DNA from: Bufo bufo
Taxonomy: Eukaryota > Chordata > Amphibia > Anura > Bufonidae
DNA length: 64,000 bases
Direction: 5' to 3'
Assembly (NCBI RefSeq): GCF_905171765.1
Contig: NC_053392.1
Span: 40,251,114-40,315,113, forward strand
The notes under the pieces are model-generated. The model worked only from the letters and a program-made list of their open reading frames with translations, did no database searches and was not told where the DNA came from. Shown one piece after another: positions 33,025 through 45,120 of the stretch (the first letter of the stretch is position 1; each line of letters begins with the position of its first letter). A program made the translations under genes and the position numbers.

Positions 33025-36000
33025 CTGCAGGTAAAAAATACACTATGAGATTTGCAGCGTATGATCAGTTGGAAACATGTGATCGACTTTATCCAATACA
33101 ATATTGCATACTGGTGCCAGTATCTGGTCCATGCCAGTGCAATTGTGCATGTCTTGATTTCTTGGGCACAGAAAATGTATCATGCATTTCATAAATCTGG
33201 CTCAATCTCATGAAAAATTTGATCTTACTCCTAAATAGCACAGCATCTCAAAAAATATAATTTAAACAATAGTGAGAATGGCTGAAAGATGTACTACTAG
33301 CAAAAATACCTCAACATAGCACATTGGCCTATCCAATTAATGGTGTACACATCATAGAGGCAGCAGTCATGGGGCCTTTGTAGAGAGGGGGGCCCATCCT
33401 ATTTGGTCCCAAGTCCACTGCTATTGATTAACCTGTGTAGGACTTCTTTCTCCAGACCAAACGTATTGGCCAAAGGGTCATGGAGGGGTACCAAAGACTT
33501 GGCTCTTTGGACCTGGGTGGCAGAACCCGCCTCTTAATAACAGGGAGCATTTTGCTATGGGGCTCACTCTTTTTTATGTAGAGAAGTTTTACAACCTTTT
33601 CATTTGTGGGGTCTTTTTTTTGACCTGATATATTGCAGATCCTCATAAAAAAGTCACGTTGCATGGTACAAATTGGGACTGTAATATTGATGGTCTATGC
33701 TTAGGATAGCCATCAATATTAGGTTGGTGAGGGACCAATTCTCATCAGATGTTTCAATGGGCTGCTGCTCTCCAGAACTACACAGCTCCTTACTACCTGC
33801 TCCCTTTCACTTAATGAGCACCTGTAATATCAGCCTTATTAAATCAGGCACACTGACTGGCAGGGTTGATCTTGCTGATTTAAATGATACCTGTCTTGTG
33901 GCAGTCTTTTATTCCTTATACCAGTGAGGGCTTCCTGGCACTAAAGCGTGTGGCCTTCCTCTTCTGTACTCCTCGGCCCCTCCACTTCCCTGTGCTGGCC
34001 ACGCCCTTTGTTGATCTGAAGCCCTCATTTGCATAAATAATACAAGTCTTTTTTTTCCTGGAATGCTGAAACCAATTTTCACAAGACAGGTATCATTTTA
34101 ATCCGCAGGATCAACCCTACGAGACGGCGTGCCCGGTTTAATACGGTTCATTCTGCTAAAAGGGACTCTTTAAATGGAGCTGTGCTGTTCTGGAGTGCAG
34201 CAGCCCCTTCAAACAGCTGATCACATGAGTTCTGCCTCATGCAATGTTAATATTCTTGGCATAGGCAGGTCTAGTATATTGACTGGATTTTGTTCCTGCC
34301 CCATTTCAGGTCACTCTTGACCCTTCTACATAAAAGATTTCACCAGCCGGGTCCATTGGGATCACAGATTTTTGGAGTTACCCCCTTGGCTCGTATAATA
34401 CTTCTTTTTGTGATACATCAGTGCGCGGCAAACAGCCAATTACATCCGACTCCATCTACGTCTCAGCGCTCAGCCTGACACGGAGAGGAGCGATCAGGGT
34501 CACTGGGGACTGGAATATTTAAGGAATGGGTCAAGCTCTGCTGCCTAATTAATCAGCCCTAGCGCCTATTCGTTAAACTTCACAAAGCTTTGTCAGTCTC
34601 CACAAGGTGAGGGGGTCACTATCAGCATGCAGCAGGCGATATCCAGCTCTGTACAAGTTACTGCTTCTTCACCTCATATATGAAGTGTAGTAGGCAATCA
34701 TTACTCTGACGGACATGGCTATTTGAGGGTTTTATTAAAATGCATTTCCCCTTTAAATCATAAAGATCACCAGTAATTTTGCATCCTAGTCTTAAAGGGG
34801 TGGCCCATTTTGGACAGTCCGTCTTTATCAGAAGGGTCTCCTGGCCATGAGTTGATCACAAACAGTCCTGTTGCAGCGACCACCAACGATCAGCTTTAAA
34901 CTGTGGGAAAAACTATCAGCAAGTGTTCCGTTTCCCTGCAGCGCCACCACAGGAAAAATAAAGTATTACAAAATTTTCATTGAAATCCATCAGCTGTCTA
35001 TGTAATGGGTAGATGTCCCAGGGCCTCCAGAGGTGGAGATGCTCTTTGAAGCTACTCTCTACCCCAACTCCAGGAGAATCCTGAACAGGAGACCCTTTTC
35101 CCTATAGCAAGAATTATTAACATGGCATTTATTTGGATTTTGGAACCAGTCCATGAAGTCAATAACATGTATTCAATCTTATGTCTTTAATATGACCTCA
35201 GGCAGCAGCTGTTGGTCCATTTTCTTGTAGCCACCACTAGAGAGAGCATACTGTATACTGTGAACTCAATAATGACACAGTCAGCTCCCTCTACTGGTGG
35301 CAGAGGGCAGGCAGAATTGTATCATTTATCTCTATATCTATACAGAGATGTGGAGGCTGTATCAGAAAAGAAACGTTGCTGCAAACCCTACAAATGAATT
35401 TAGCCAACACCAAATTTTGGACCCTAAAATGACAGGATGATACTTTAAAGGGGTTGTCCGCTTTGGGAAAATCCCTACTCGATAGAAGGGTTCCTTAACT
35501 ATAAGCCAGTTAAAAAGCATCCTCCTGATGGGGTTCGTAGCGATCAGCTGTAATCTCAGGGGAAACCTAGTAGAAGTGTTCATCTTCTCTGCAGCGCCAC
35601 CGCAGGGGAGATGAAACATTGCACTGTGTCCATTCATATCAATGGGTTGTCTGTGTAATGCAGGACAGGTCCTCCAAAGAGAAGGACACTCTTTGTATCT
35701 ATTCTCTAGAGTGAGAGATATGGATCTTGAATATGACAAGGGGTTTTGGAAACTATACAACCAAGAAATGTGGGAAAACTGCACATAAAATCTTGCAGTA
35801 CATTTAAAATTGAAATAAATAAAAGCTAGACAAGAAGTAAAAGTGCAGGTCAAAGGAGTTGGTCTGCTTCGAGGAGACATTTTAGGCTTAGAGTAAATCC
35901 TGCAACCTACATTGCATGTGGTCTCATGGACTGGGCAGATCATTGGAACAGACATAAACTACAAAACCTCATGCCATAGGGACTACAAATCATTGACTCC

Positions 36001-36078
36001 AGCTCCTTTACAGTGTCTGCTGGAGTCTATGGGTGCTGAAATCCACCATTTGTTTCATGACCTCCGCCCACTCCTTAC

Positions 36079-36240
36079 CTTGAGGGTATTGGCGAGGGAC
36101 CTTTCTTCTTGTTTTAGCCATTTGTTGTCCTCCAGCATTTGCTGCTGCTGACGATTCATGACCTGCAGCATCTTTGCCCGTTCTTTCTCCCATATTTTCT
36201 GGGCTTCCTCACGACTGTTAGGCTTAAGAAAATCCTCCTC
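36079..36240 (-). CDS. PTK2B: PTK2B exon, charged coiled linker
   Basis: A 162-nt, phase-0 exon encoding 54 residues from EEDFLKPNSREEAQKIWEKE through LEDNKWLKQEERSLANTLK. The acceptor is TTGGAAG and the donor GTAAGG. The helix-prone KERAKMLQVMNRQQQQML stretch corresponds to the linker upstream of the last proline motif in PYK2. The final ANTLK has no clear counterpart in the mammalian protein. Confidence 0.94.
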
Positions 36241-36361
36241 CTTCCAAGGAAAGAGAGATGTAAGGGAAAGAGTTAATATCGCCCGCCCCTGATCAATGCT
36301 CCAAACCAAGCGCACACCTAGTGACGAAGCACAACAGTAACGCCAAGCATGCAAGCCTTAC

Positions 36362-36487
36362 CCGCATACTGCGACGTTTGATGATGCTATGACGCAGGAG
36401 CGGCGGACTACGCGTGGAGTCGATTGGAGACTGGTATTCTGTTGGGCTACAGAGTATGGGTGAGCTGGCACACAGACTCTCGGGCAC
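36362..36487 (-). CDS. PTK2B: PTK2B 126-nt exon (alternatively spliced in mammals)
   Basis: A phase-0 exon encoding 42 residues from VPESLCASSPILCSPTEYQS to KRRSMR, with acceptor TTCTGCCCAG and donor GTAAGG. In mammals the corresponding 42-residue exon is skipped in the shorter PYK2 isoform. The matching length and phase here show that the cassette is conserved, and skipping would keep the frame. Confidence 0.95.
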
Positions 36488-36783
36488 CTGGGCAGAAAAG
36501 GTACGCAGGGCACAGACACAAACATACAGTTAGCAGCTTTGGCCGTTGCAGACAAGAAACATAAAGAATTCAACACAGCATAGACAAAGACGGTCAACAG
36601 AGAAAGCAATAGCAGTCTTATCAATAATTATCCAGTGGATGCAGAATGGGGCGCAATGATATTTTTGTCATTTTTTATTAGTTAACATCTCAATTTATGA
36701 TCCAGAGCTCCATCTCTTAGGACATGCCATGACTGGGCGGTGGTGGTGGTGAGGGGTTAGATTGTTTGGATCACCACTATCCC

Positions 36784-36972
36784 TTAGGCATTTTCTCAGA
36801 TTAATGGTCCACCAGGCATTTTCTCAGATTAATGGTCCACCAGGCATTTTCTCAGATTAATGGTCCACCAGGCATTTTCTCAGATTAATGGTCCACCAGG
36901 CATTTTCTCAGATTAATGGTCCACCAGGCATTTTCTCAGATTAATGGTCCACCAGGCATTTTCTCAAGTCCA
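36784..36972. repeat. 28-bp minisatellite, about seven copies
   Basis: Nearly identical units of AGGCATTTTCTCAGATTAAT followed by GGTCCACC. It lies in the long intron between the 36362 and 42765 exons. The lack of divergence suggests recent expansion. Confidence 0.95.
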
Positions 36973-37329
36973 CTAGAATAGGAACTTCTGTTCCACAAGG
37001 TCGTATACTGGGCATCAATACTGGGTGGAATTAGAAAGAGGCTTGGGTAGGCCTGGGCATGTATAGACAGACATTGAGTGGAGTTAGAGGTGTAGTTTAT
37101 CGTCAAAAAAATTGGGCCTCTTTAAAAGTTGGGAGGAATGTACATGATGTGCAGTTCAGAATGAGCTTAGCCAAAAGACACAAAAATGCAATAAAACATG
37201 GCCACACTAGAGGCTTTGACATCACTGTGTTTATTATCCATGTATTTGGAACAAGTAGCTTGAACAGCAGAAAAAAGAAATGTGCGCTGCACTGTGAAAC
37301 TTCCAATAAAACTATTTATTAAAAAAAAG

Positions 37330-38345
37330 TGCTTAGTTTGTTTATTATCCCTGTACTGTGACATCACTGTGTTTATTATCTCTGTACTGTGACATCACTG
37401 TGTTTATTATCTCTGTACTGTGACATCACTGTGTTTATTATCCCTGTACTGTGACATCACTGTGTTTATTATAGCTGTACTGTGACATCACTGTGCTTAT
37501 TATCTCTGTACTGTGACATCACTGTGCTTATTATCTCTGTACTGTGACATCACTGTGTTTATTATCTCTGTACTGTGACATTACTGTGTTTATTATCTCT
37601 GTACTGTGACATCACTGTGTTTATTATCCCTGTACTGTGACATCACTGTGTTTATTATCCCTGCACTGTGACATAACTGTGTTTATTATCCCTGTACTGT
37701 GACATCACTGTGTTTATTATCTCTGTACTGTGATATCACTGTGTTTATTATCTCTGTACTGTGACATCACTGTGTTTATTATCTCTGTACTGTGACATCA
37801 CTGTGTTTATTATCTCTGTACTGTGACATCACTGTGTTTATTATCTCTGTACTGTGACATCACTGTGTTTATTATCTCTGTACTGTGATATCACTGTGTT
37901 TATTATCTCTGTACTGTGACATCACTGTGTTTATTATCCCTGTACTGTGACATCACTGTGTTTATTATCTCTGTACTGTGACATCACTGTGTTTATTATC
38001 TCTGTACTGTGATATCACTGTGTTTATTATCTCTGTACTGTGACATCACTGTGTTTATTATCTCTGTACTGTGACATCACTGTGTTTATTATCTCTGTAC
38101 TGTGACATCACTGTGTTTATTATTCCTGTACTGTGACATCACTGTGTTTATTATCTCTGTACTGTGACATCACTGTGTTTATTATCCCTGTACTGTGACA
38201 TCACTGTGTTTATTATTCCTGTACTGTGACATCACTGTGTTTATTATCTCTGTACTGTGACATCTCTGTGTTTATTATCTCTGTACTGTGACATCACTGT
38301 GTTTATTATCTCTGTACTGTGACATCACTGTGTTTATTATCTTTG
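37330..38345. repeat. 31-bp satellite, about 33 copies
   Basis: Highly uniform head-to-tail copies of TACTGTGACATCACTGTGTT followed by TATTATCTCTG. Variation is limited to a few positions (CTCTG/CCCTG/TTCCTG, ACATCA/ATATCA). It lies within the same long PTK2B intron. Confidence 0.97.
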
Positions 38346-39012
38346 TTTCCCATCAAAAATGGAAGGTATCTGAGCAGTACTACTAAATTGTGGGTTCTAT
38401 CAGTTTCCCTGTTTTATATGCACACATTTCTGTCGGTCATCCATCCCCCCAAATTACTAATTGATAATACCTGACATTTAATGGTCTCATACACCTGCTG
38501 GGAGACACAGAGACTGGAGCTGAAGGGAGTTCCTCAGACATTTACATTGTGATCCCGGACCTCGTATCTCAGCAGTGAGCACCTCTGACTCCGAAAGATA
38601 ATTTTTTTTTCCAATCGCACTGGAAATGTCTTGTCTTTTTCCTGCCTTATGACTAGATGACACATTGTGAGTACATAGGTCTGAGCCCAAATCACATCAT
38701 TTCTGCTGAACAGCAGGAAAGAAATACAAAGGCTCGTTCATCCCTGCAACTGTGTATGGTGAGGATATTACACAGCCCCGGCCATAGGGAGCGCGGACAC
38801 ATGGTAGTATCACAGAGGCAGCACACATTTGGAAAAGGAAGCGAATATTTTATAATAATTGACTTCCCCTTTGCTAGGATGTTTTTTTGTTGATATTCAG
38901 TCTATGCTAGCAAGAATTAAATTGAGTTTTTAATGCTATAGATCAACAGCTGCCTAGGAGTTATGGAGTTGTATGTGCCATGCAAAAAAAGACCGGAATT
39001 ATTATCTTACGA
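38346..39012 (-). other. intronic stretch without recognisable element
   Basis: Non-coding sequence between the 31-bp satellite and the GATCTGAG-type tandem repeat. No splice-bounded conserved exon is seen. Confidence 0.5.
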
Positions 39013-39060
39013 TGCTGAGATCTGAGGTAATATTTCAGAGGAGATGAGACATCTGAGATA

Positions 39061-40695
39061 CAGTGGATATAAAAAGTCTACACACCCCTGTTAAAATGTC
39101 AGGTTTCTGTGATGTAAAAAAATGAGACAAAGATAAATCATTTCAGAACTTTTTCCACCTTTAATGTGACCTATAAACTGTACAACTCAATTGAAAAACA
39201 AACTGAAATCTTTTAGGTAGAGGGAGGAAAACAAAAAAAACTAAAATAATGTGGTTGCATAAGTGTGCACACCCTCCTATAACTGGGGATGTAGCTGTGT
39301 TCAGAATTAAGCAATCACATTCACAATCCTGTTAGATAGGAGTCAGCATACACCGGCCATCATGTAAAGTGCCTCTGATTGACCCCAAATAAAGTTCAGC
39401 TGCTCTAGTTGTTCTTTCCTGAAATGTTCTTAGTCGCATCCCACAGAAAAAGCCATGGACCACAGAGAGCTTCCAAAGCATCAGAGGGATCTCATTGTTA
39501 GAAGGTATCAGTCAGGAGAAGGGTACAAAAGAATTTCCAAGGCATTAGATATACCATGGAACACAGTGAAGACAGTCATCATCAAGTGGAGAAAATATGG
39601 CAACACAGTGACATTACCAAGAACTGGACGTCCCTCCAAAATTGATGAAAAGACGAGAAGAAAACTGGTCTGGGAGGCGACCAAGAGGCCTACAGCAACA
39701 TTAAAGGAGCTGCAGGAATATCTGACAAGTCCTGGCTGTGTGGTACATGTGACAACAATCTCCTGTATTCTTCATATGTTTGGGCTATGGGGTAGAGTGG
39801 CAAGACGAAAGCCTTTTCTTACGAAGAAAAACATCCAAGCCAGGCTACATTTTGCAAAAACACATCTGAAGTCTCCCAAAAGCATGTGGGGAAAGGTGTT
39901 ATGGTCTGATGAAACCAAGGTTGAACTTTTTGGCCATAATTCCAAAAGATATGTTTGGCGCAAAAACAACACTGCACATCACCAAAAGATCACCATACCC
40001 ACAGTGAAGCATGGTGGTGGCAGCATCATGCCAAGGGGCTGTTTTTCTTCAGCTGGAACTGGGGCCTTAGTTAAGCTAGAGGGAATTATGAACAGTTCCA
40101 AATACCAGTCAATATTGGCACAAAACCTTCAGCCGTCTGCTAGAAAGCTGAACATGAAGAGGAACTTCATCTTTCAGCATGACAACGACCCAAAGCATAC
40201 ATCCAAATCAACAAAGGAATGGCTTCACCAGAAGAAGATTAAAGTTTTGGAATGGCCCAGCCAGAGCCCAGACCTGAATCCGATTGAAAATCTGTGGGGT
40301 GATCTGAAGAGGTCTGTGCACAGGAGATGCCCTCGCAATCTGATAGATTTGGAGTGTTTTTGCAAAGAAGAGTGGGCAAATCTTGCCAAGTCAAAATGTG
40401 CCATGCTGATAGACTCATACCCAAAAAGACCGAGTGCTGTAATAAAATCAAAAGGTGCTTCAACAAAGTATTAGTTTAAGGGTGTGCACACTTATGCAAC
40501 CATATTATTTTATTTTTATATTTTTTCTTCCCTCTACCTAAAAAGATTTCAGTTTGTTCTTCAATTGAGTTGTACAGTTTATAGGTCACATTAAAGGTGG
40601 AAAAAGTTCTGAAATGATTTATCTTTGTCTCATTTTTTTTACATCACAGAAACCTGACATTTTAACAGGGGTGTGTAGACTTTTTATATCCACTG
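39061..40695 (+). mobile_element. complete Tc1-like transposon
   Basis: TA at 39059-39060 and 40696-40697 flanks an element of 1635 bp. Inverted repeats of about 215 bp (39061-39276 and 40481-40695) are nearly identical; both begin CAGTGGATATAAAAAGTC. The single ORF between them is open from ATG to TAG. It is inserted in a GATCTGAGATAATAT-type tandem repeat, whose text resumes on both sides. Intact ORF plus well-preserved termini make this a relatively recent and possibly still functional copy. Confidence 0.96.
39455..40474 (+). CDS. Tc1-like transposase, apparently intact (339 aa)
   Basis: The family is a nuclear DDE transposase that cuts and pastes its element at TA dinucleotides. The N-terminal part holds a paired-like helix-turn-helix region (residues about 1-115) with the GRPS hook motif at 58-61. 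The catalytic triad is complete with DD34E spacing: D152 in WSDETK, D243 in QHDNDPKHTS and E278 in SPDLNPIENLWG. The glycine-rich KHGGGSIM box lies at about 185-192. Length is normal for the family (about 340). No stop or frameshift is seen. The ATG at 39455 fits the usual Tc1 start, about 180 bp inside the inverted repeat end. Whether it is active cannot be judged from sequence. Confidence 0.95.
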   Translation: MDHRELPKHQRDLIVRRYQSGEGYKRISKALDIPWNTVKTVIIKWRKYGNTVTLPRTGRPSKIDEKTRRKLVWEATKRPTATLKELQEYLTSPGCVVHVTTISCILHMFGLWGRVARRKPFLTKKNIQARLHFAKTHLKSPKSMWGKVLWSDETKVELFGHNSKRYVWRKNNTAHHQKITIPTVKHGGGSIMPRGCFSSAGTGALVKLEGIMNSSKYQSILAQNLQPSARKLNMKRNFIFQHDNDPKHTSKSTKEWLHQKKIKVLEWPSQSPDLNPIENLWGDLKRSVHRRCPRNLIDLECFCKEEWANLAKSKCAMLIDSYPKRPSAVIKSKGASTKY

Positions 40696-41083
40696 TATGT
40701 CGGAGATCTGAGGTAATATGTCCGGAAAGATCAGAGACCTGAGATAGTAGGTCAGAGAAGATCAGAGATCTGAAATAATATTTCAGAGTGGATGAGATAT
40801 TGGAGATAATTGGTCAGAGAAGGTCGGAGATCTGAGATAATATGTTGGGGATGGTTTGAGATCTGAGATACTATTCCAGAGGAGATGAGATATCTGAGAT
40901 AATTTGTCAGAAGATGAGAAATCAGATATAATATAACTGAGATCTGATTGTGATATAATATGTCAGGAAAGATGACAGACCTGAGATAGTAGGTAAGAGA
41001 AGATCAGACATCTGAGATAATATTTCAGAGATGATGAGACATCGGAGATAATTTGTCAGAGAAGATGAAAGATCTGAGATTAA

Positions 41084-41447
41084 AGAGGACCTTACACCGC
41101 TCCTGACATGCCTGTAATAACGATTCTGGAGCACCTATTCTGATGACTCTATGTTGTGCCATTCCTTTATTATTTCCACTATAAGTTATAAATGAATTGC
41201 TATTAGCTTTCAGTAAGGGTACAGAGGGGAGGTAACCAGTTGGGGGTGTGTCCCTGCACAGACTGAGATTGGCAGCACTGATTGGACAGAGTGAGTCTGT
41301 GCAAGGACACACCCCCAACTGGTTACCTCCCCTCTGTACCCTTACTGAAGGCTAATAGCAATTAATTTATAACTTATAGTGCAAATAATAAAGGAATGGC
41401 ACAATATACAGTCATAAGAATAGATGTTCCAGAATTGTTAGTACTCT
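41084..41447. mobile_element. TTAA-flanked palindromic MITE, AGAGGACC/GTACTCT ends
   Basis: TTAA at 41080-41083 and 41448-41451 flanks a 364-bp foldback. The arms GCTTTCAGTAAGGGTACAGA and GGTAACCAGTTGGGGGTGTG are mirrored by CACACCCCCAACTGGTTACC and TCTGTACCCTTACTGAAGGC. The outer ends have diverged. It is non-coding. Confidence 0.82.
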
Positions 41448-41451
41448 TTAA

Positions 41452-41777
41452 GGGCTCATTGAGACAGCCGTATGTTTTGCTCCGCATTTTTGTGGAACGG
41501 GTGCGGACCCATTCATTTTAAAGGGGCCTCAAAAGATGCAGGCAGCACACCGTGTGCTGTCCGCATCCGCTGTTCCGTTCCGCAGCCCCGCAAAAAATAC
41601 GGTATATAGAGCATGTCCTATACTTGTCCAGAATTGCGGAAAAGAATAGGTATTTTCTATGAGAGTGACGGCCATGTGCGGTCCACACATTTGCGGAACG
41701 CACATTGGCCGGTATCCGTGTTTTGCGGATCCGCAAGTTGCGGACCGCAAAACACGTACGGCCGTCTGAATGAGCCC
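41452..41777. mobile_element. TAA-flanked MITE, GGGCTCATTGAGAC ends
   Basis: TAA at 41449-41451 and 41778-41780 flanks the inverted ends GGGCTCATTGAGACAGCCGT and ACGGCCGTCTGAATGAGCCC. A 3-bp TAA duplication fits the PIF/Harbinger type. The GC-rich interior has repeated TTGCGGACCGCAA and GCGGAACG strings. It begins at the TTAA that closes the preceding MITE. Confidence 0.85.
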
Positions 41778-42764
41778 TAAGTGTCAGAAATCTGAGATAA
41801 TATGTCAAGGAAGCTCAGAGATGAGAGATAATACTATATGTTAGAGCAGATCAAAGGTCTACGATAATATGTTACAGATCTGAGATACCATGTCAGAGAA
41901 GGTCAGAGATACTGTAGGAGAAAAATGTCAAAGATCTGAGATAATGTCAGAGAAAATTAGAGATCTGAGATTAAATATCAACGAAGATCAGAGATCTGAG
42001 ATTAAATATAGATCAGAGATCTGAGATAATATGTTGGGGACGTTCCAAGATCTGAGATAACATGTTGGGGATGTTCCAAGATCGGAGATAATATGTTGGT
42101 GGATGGTCTGAGATCTGAGATAATATGTTGGTGGATGGTCTGAGAACTGAGATAATAAATCAGGGAAGAATAGACTTCTGAGATAGTATCAGAGGAGATC
42201 AGAGGCCTGAGATAATAATTCAAAGATCTGAAAGAATATGTCTAGGGAGTTCATAGATCTGAGGTAATAAGTGAGAAGAGATCAGAGTTCTGAGATAACA
42301 CAGTGCGTCAGAGATGACATATCTGAGAGATAATATGTCTGCAGAGACAGTGGTCCAGAGTAACTACTACTCAGCTCCTAGAATCTATCTAAAAAGTGGA
42401 GCCACTAGGATTTCTCCAAGTTTTTCCAACTTGCTCGAAAAGGGAGCGGGGCTAATCAGGAAGGAGGCGTGACTTAACGGGAAAGTGAGTCTTCCTCCTC
42501 TCCCCTTATTCAATATGTATGGGAGGATTGGGCGAGATAACTATCTCATGTTTATGACCTGAACTAGTATACATTATATAGGGAAGGGCCAAAGCTCTGG
42601 CCAGTTTGTGAGATTTTTAATAAACATTCAGAAATGTCAGATATTATCCCTAATAATACCATTTACTGACGTTATTTCTACTATAACAGTCCAAATGTCA
42701 CCGTTCCAAAATCTGTGAAATAAGGAAATGATGAGACGAGCGCCCTGCAGTAATGGCTGCCTAC

Positions 42765-42830
42765 CTGGAACTGTAGATTTGGGGTCAGTAGATTCCCTGG
42801 TGCTGCCGCCTTGTATTTCGGGCGGTTCGG
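42765..42830 (-). CDS. PTK2B: PTK2B exon, proline-rich linker
   Basis: A 66-nt, phase-0 exon with acceptor TCCTACAG and donor GTAGGC. Its 22 residues are PNRPKYKAAAPGNLLTPNLQ plus FQ. Joined to the preceding EPPPK it forms PPPKPNRPKYK, the class of motif that binds the p130Cas SH3 domain in FAK and PYK2. Confidence 0.95.
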
Positions 42831-43137
42831 CTGTAGGAGAAAGAGAAAAACGTTCTTTTCACTTTGTTGTGACGTTTAAAGCTGCATCGCATTAATATAT
42901 TCATCAACTTAGGCAAGTGTACCGTAGGGTTGAATCAGGATGGGTGCAGTTATTTAATACAGGCCGTATCCGGATCCCTCTACTGATACTGAGTTATGTA
43001 TTATACTCCAGTCACACCCAGAGCTGCACTCTGAAATCTTGATGATCACTGCGCTGACATACACATTTCTAACAGCACACCAAAAAATTACACTAGCTCC
43101 CAATAAAGTAATTTCTGTGCATATTAGACTCAAATCA

Positions 43138-43541
43138 CCACCCAAAATAGAACACACAGCATATAGTATATTAAATAAATATGTTTATTGATCAAATATC
43201 AAACAGACTTAAAAAACAGTAATGGCAGCAGACACAGGAATAAAGAAAAACAGAACCACAAATTAAGTGTCTTATGCCAAACTACAAGACCCATTGATGA
43301 ATAGTATCCATATTAAGTTTCCTTCAACATCATCGAAACAGGAGGGGGGGGGGGGGGAGCGGATTTATCCCAAAATGCAAAATGCAACCTCCTTTGAAAA
43401 AAATTAATGTAAATCAAATGAAAAATCACCTTGCTAAGTTACAAATAAAGTGCTTGGTGCAATGTAATACATACAACATTCATCAAGGAGTACATAATGT
43501 AGAGGATAATACCGATCATGTAGTCCTGGCCCCGACGCGCG
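43138..43541 (-). repeat. left inverted terminal repeat of the Penelope-like element
   Basis: Reads as the reverse complement of 47524-47934, from CCACCC...AACACACAGCATATAG at the outer end to CGACGCGCG at 43533-43541. A run of G near 43345 corresponds to the C run near 47708. Homology stops at CGCGCGTC, next to the predicted hammerhead cleavage point. Confidence 0.88.
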
Positions 43542-44830
43542 GTGAGTATGGGACATTTATATCGGAAATACTCGACTTTGCATTGCGGCACAAGCTGTAC
43601 TACCTACAGCTCCAGAGTACTGCTATGGGGGCGGCTATTCAAATATTTTCCTGCCTGGGGCTGTGGGAGAGGAGGATCTTCTTAACTGAACCAGTCGATC
43701 AGATTGAAAAAGTCCATCTATGAAGTCGATACATTGACGATATCCTCATCATCTGGCAAGGGACATTGGAAGACCTACAGAAATGTATGACGTCCCTAAA
43801 TGATAACAATATGAATATCCATCTAATCTAATGAAATATGGACTTTTTAGATGTGCTATTACAAGTTGATAATGACGGTTTCATTTATACAGACTTGTTT
43901 CTGAAATGCACGTTAGTGAACAGCCTCCTCCATGCTAGGAATTGATAGACAGCACAGGCCAATATCTACGACTACGAAGACTGTGTTCTCGAGATGAAGA
44001 ATTTGAGGTACGAGCAAAAGAACTGCATAATAGGTTCATAGAGAGAGGATACAGCGATTAATCACTGAAAGAGGGTATTTGCCTGCTAAACATCCCAAGT
44101 GAGATGCCTTACTACATAGCCGACCTACATCGAGAGACAGAAAAGGGGAGATAGTGAGATTCATCACTTCATTCAATTCGGGCCATAAAGAAGTATCCTC
44201 CATCTTAAAGAAACACTGGAACATCTTACTCATGGATAATACCCTGCGGAAATATTTGCCTCCCGATCCATCCATCACCTACAGACGGGAGAAAAGCTTA
44301 AGGGACATACTAGTACACAGCCACTACCAAGGTACAAATCCAAATAGATTATTTGGTTCGAAGGGACCCAAATGGGGATGTCGTCCTTGTGGTAATTGTG
44401 TTGCCTTCCCCAATATAGTGAGAACTACAACATTCACAGATGGTACCGGCCACAGATCTTACATTACGCACGCCATATCTTGCAGTACGATTGGTGTAGT
44501 CTATGTGGCCAGCTGCCCATGTAATCTTTTATATGTAGGCATGATGTCATGGGAATTGAAAAAAACGTACCAGAGCGCATGTCTTGGGAATTAGCGCGGC
44601 CGAGGACGAAATGGACTTAACAAGACTAAACACCATCCCTCGTCATTTTAAAATCCATCATGAATGCGAGGGCTCTCTCCTAAAGGTATTGATAGGATAC
44701 TGGTTGGCAATAGAGGAGGGAACTGGAAACGCCTAGTGGCACAGAGGGAGGCGAAATGGATCTTTGAGCTCAATACAGTCGCCCCTCATGGCCTCGATGA
44801 AGGTTTGAGTTTCTCTCCATTTTTGTGATG
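43542..44830 (+). pseudogene. Penelope-like RT and GIY-YIG endonuclease, decayed
   Basis: The plus strand shows remnants of one polyprotein in shifting frames. The RT palm appears as STAMGAA near 43620-43640 and RYIDDILIIWQG at about 43725-43760, the YIDD catalytic box. Downstream, 44154-44594 encodes SITYRREKSLRDILVHSHY, a zinc-finger-like GCRPCGNC, ITHAISCSTIGVVYVASCPC and LLYVGM. This is the CxxC plus GIY-YIG-type arrangement typical of Penelope-like endonucleases. After 44594 the frame shifts again and homology fades by about 44830. Stops and shifts make it non-functional. The family retrotransposes with an RT related to telomerase. Confidence 0.85.
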
Positions 44831-45120
44831 ATAATGTATCGATTGTGACTTAATAAGGTCTTTTCTGCATTCTGTATATTTCATCTAACTTTGGTTTTAA
44901 TATTGTACCCATATATTTATAACAATTTTTTTTTAACTGGTTTTGTTATTTTATTTATTCTATTTTAAGTGGTGGGATACTGGGATATACGTGTCTAAAT
45001 TGGGATGATGATGAGATGTTACAGGTGTGACTACTGGTTATACCTGGGACTCCCAATCTATCCTATACAGAAGACATATGAAAGGGCGCGATTGAAAGGA
45101 AGAGTTGTATTATTGATTAA

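Larger units (their letters stand above)
31032..36078 (-). other. PTK2B introns between 31.0 and 36.1 kb, no extra gene
   Basis: Apart from the two short exons at 31982-32009 and 32986-33024, I see only dispersed-repeat fragments. These are an AGGCGTTGTCCCCAGG copy near 31771, an AGGGGTGGCCCATTTTGG copy near 34797 and an AGGGGTTGTCCGCTTTGG copy near 35450. The last two share an internal CTGCAGCGCCACC(A/G)CAGG motif and are members of one family. The 197-codon minus-strand frame at 35362-35955 reads through this repeat and is not a gene. Confidence 0.6.
40698..42335. repeat. degenerate tandem repeat of GATCTGAGATAATATGTC type
   Basis: Loosely tandem copies of AGATCTGAGATAATATGTCA with variable spacers run from 40698 to about 42335. 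They also occur before the Tc1 element (39010-39060), so the Tc1 landed inside the array. Two MITEs at 41084-41777 interrupt it. There is no coding content. Confidence 0.8.

Noticed and set aside
35362..35955. 197-codon minus-strand open frame in a PTK2B intron
   Set aside because: It overlaps a dispersed AGGGGTTGTCC repeat and has no recognisable domain or splice signals.
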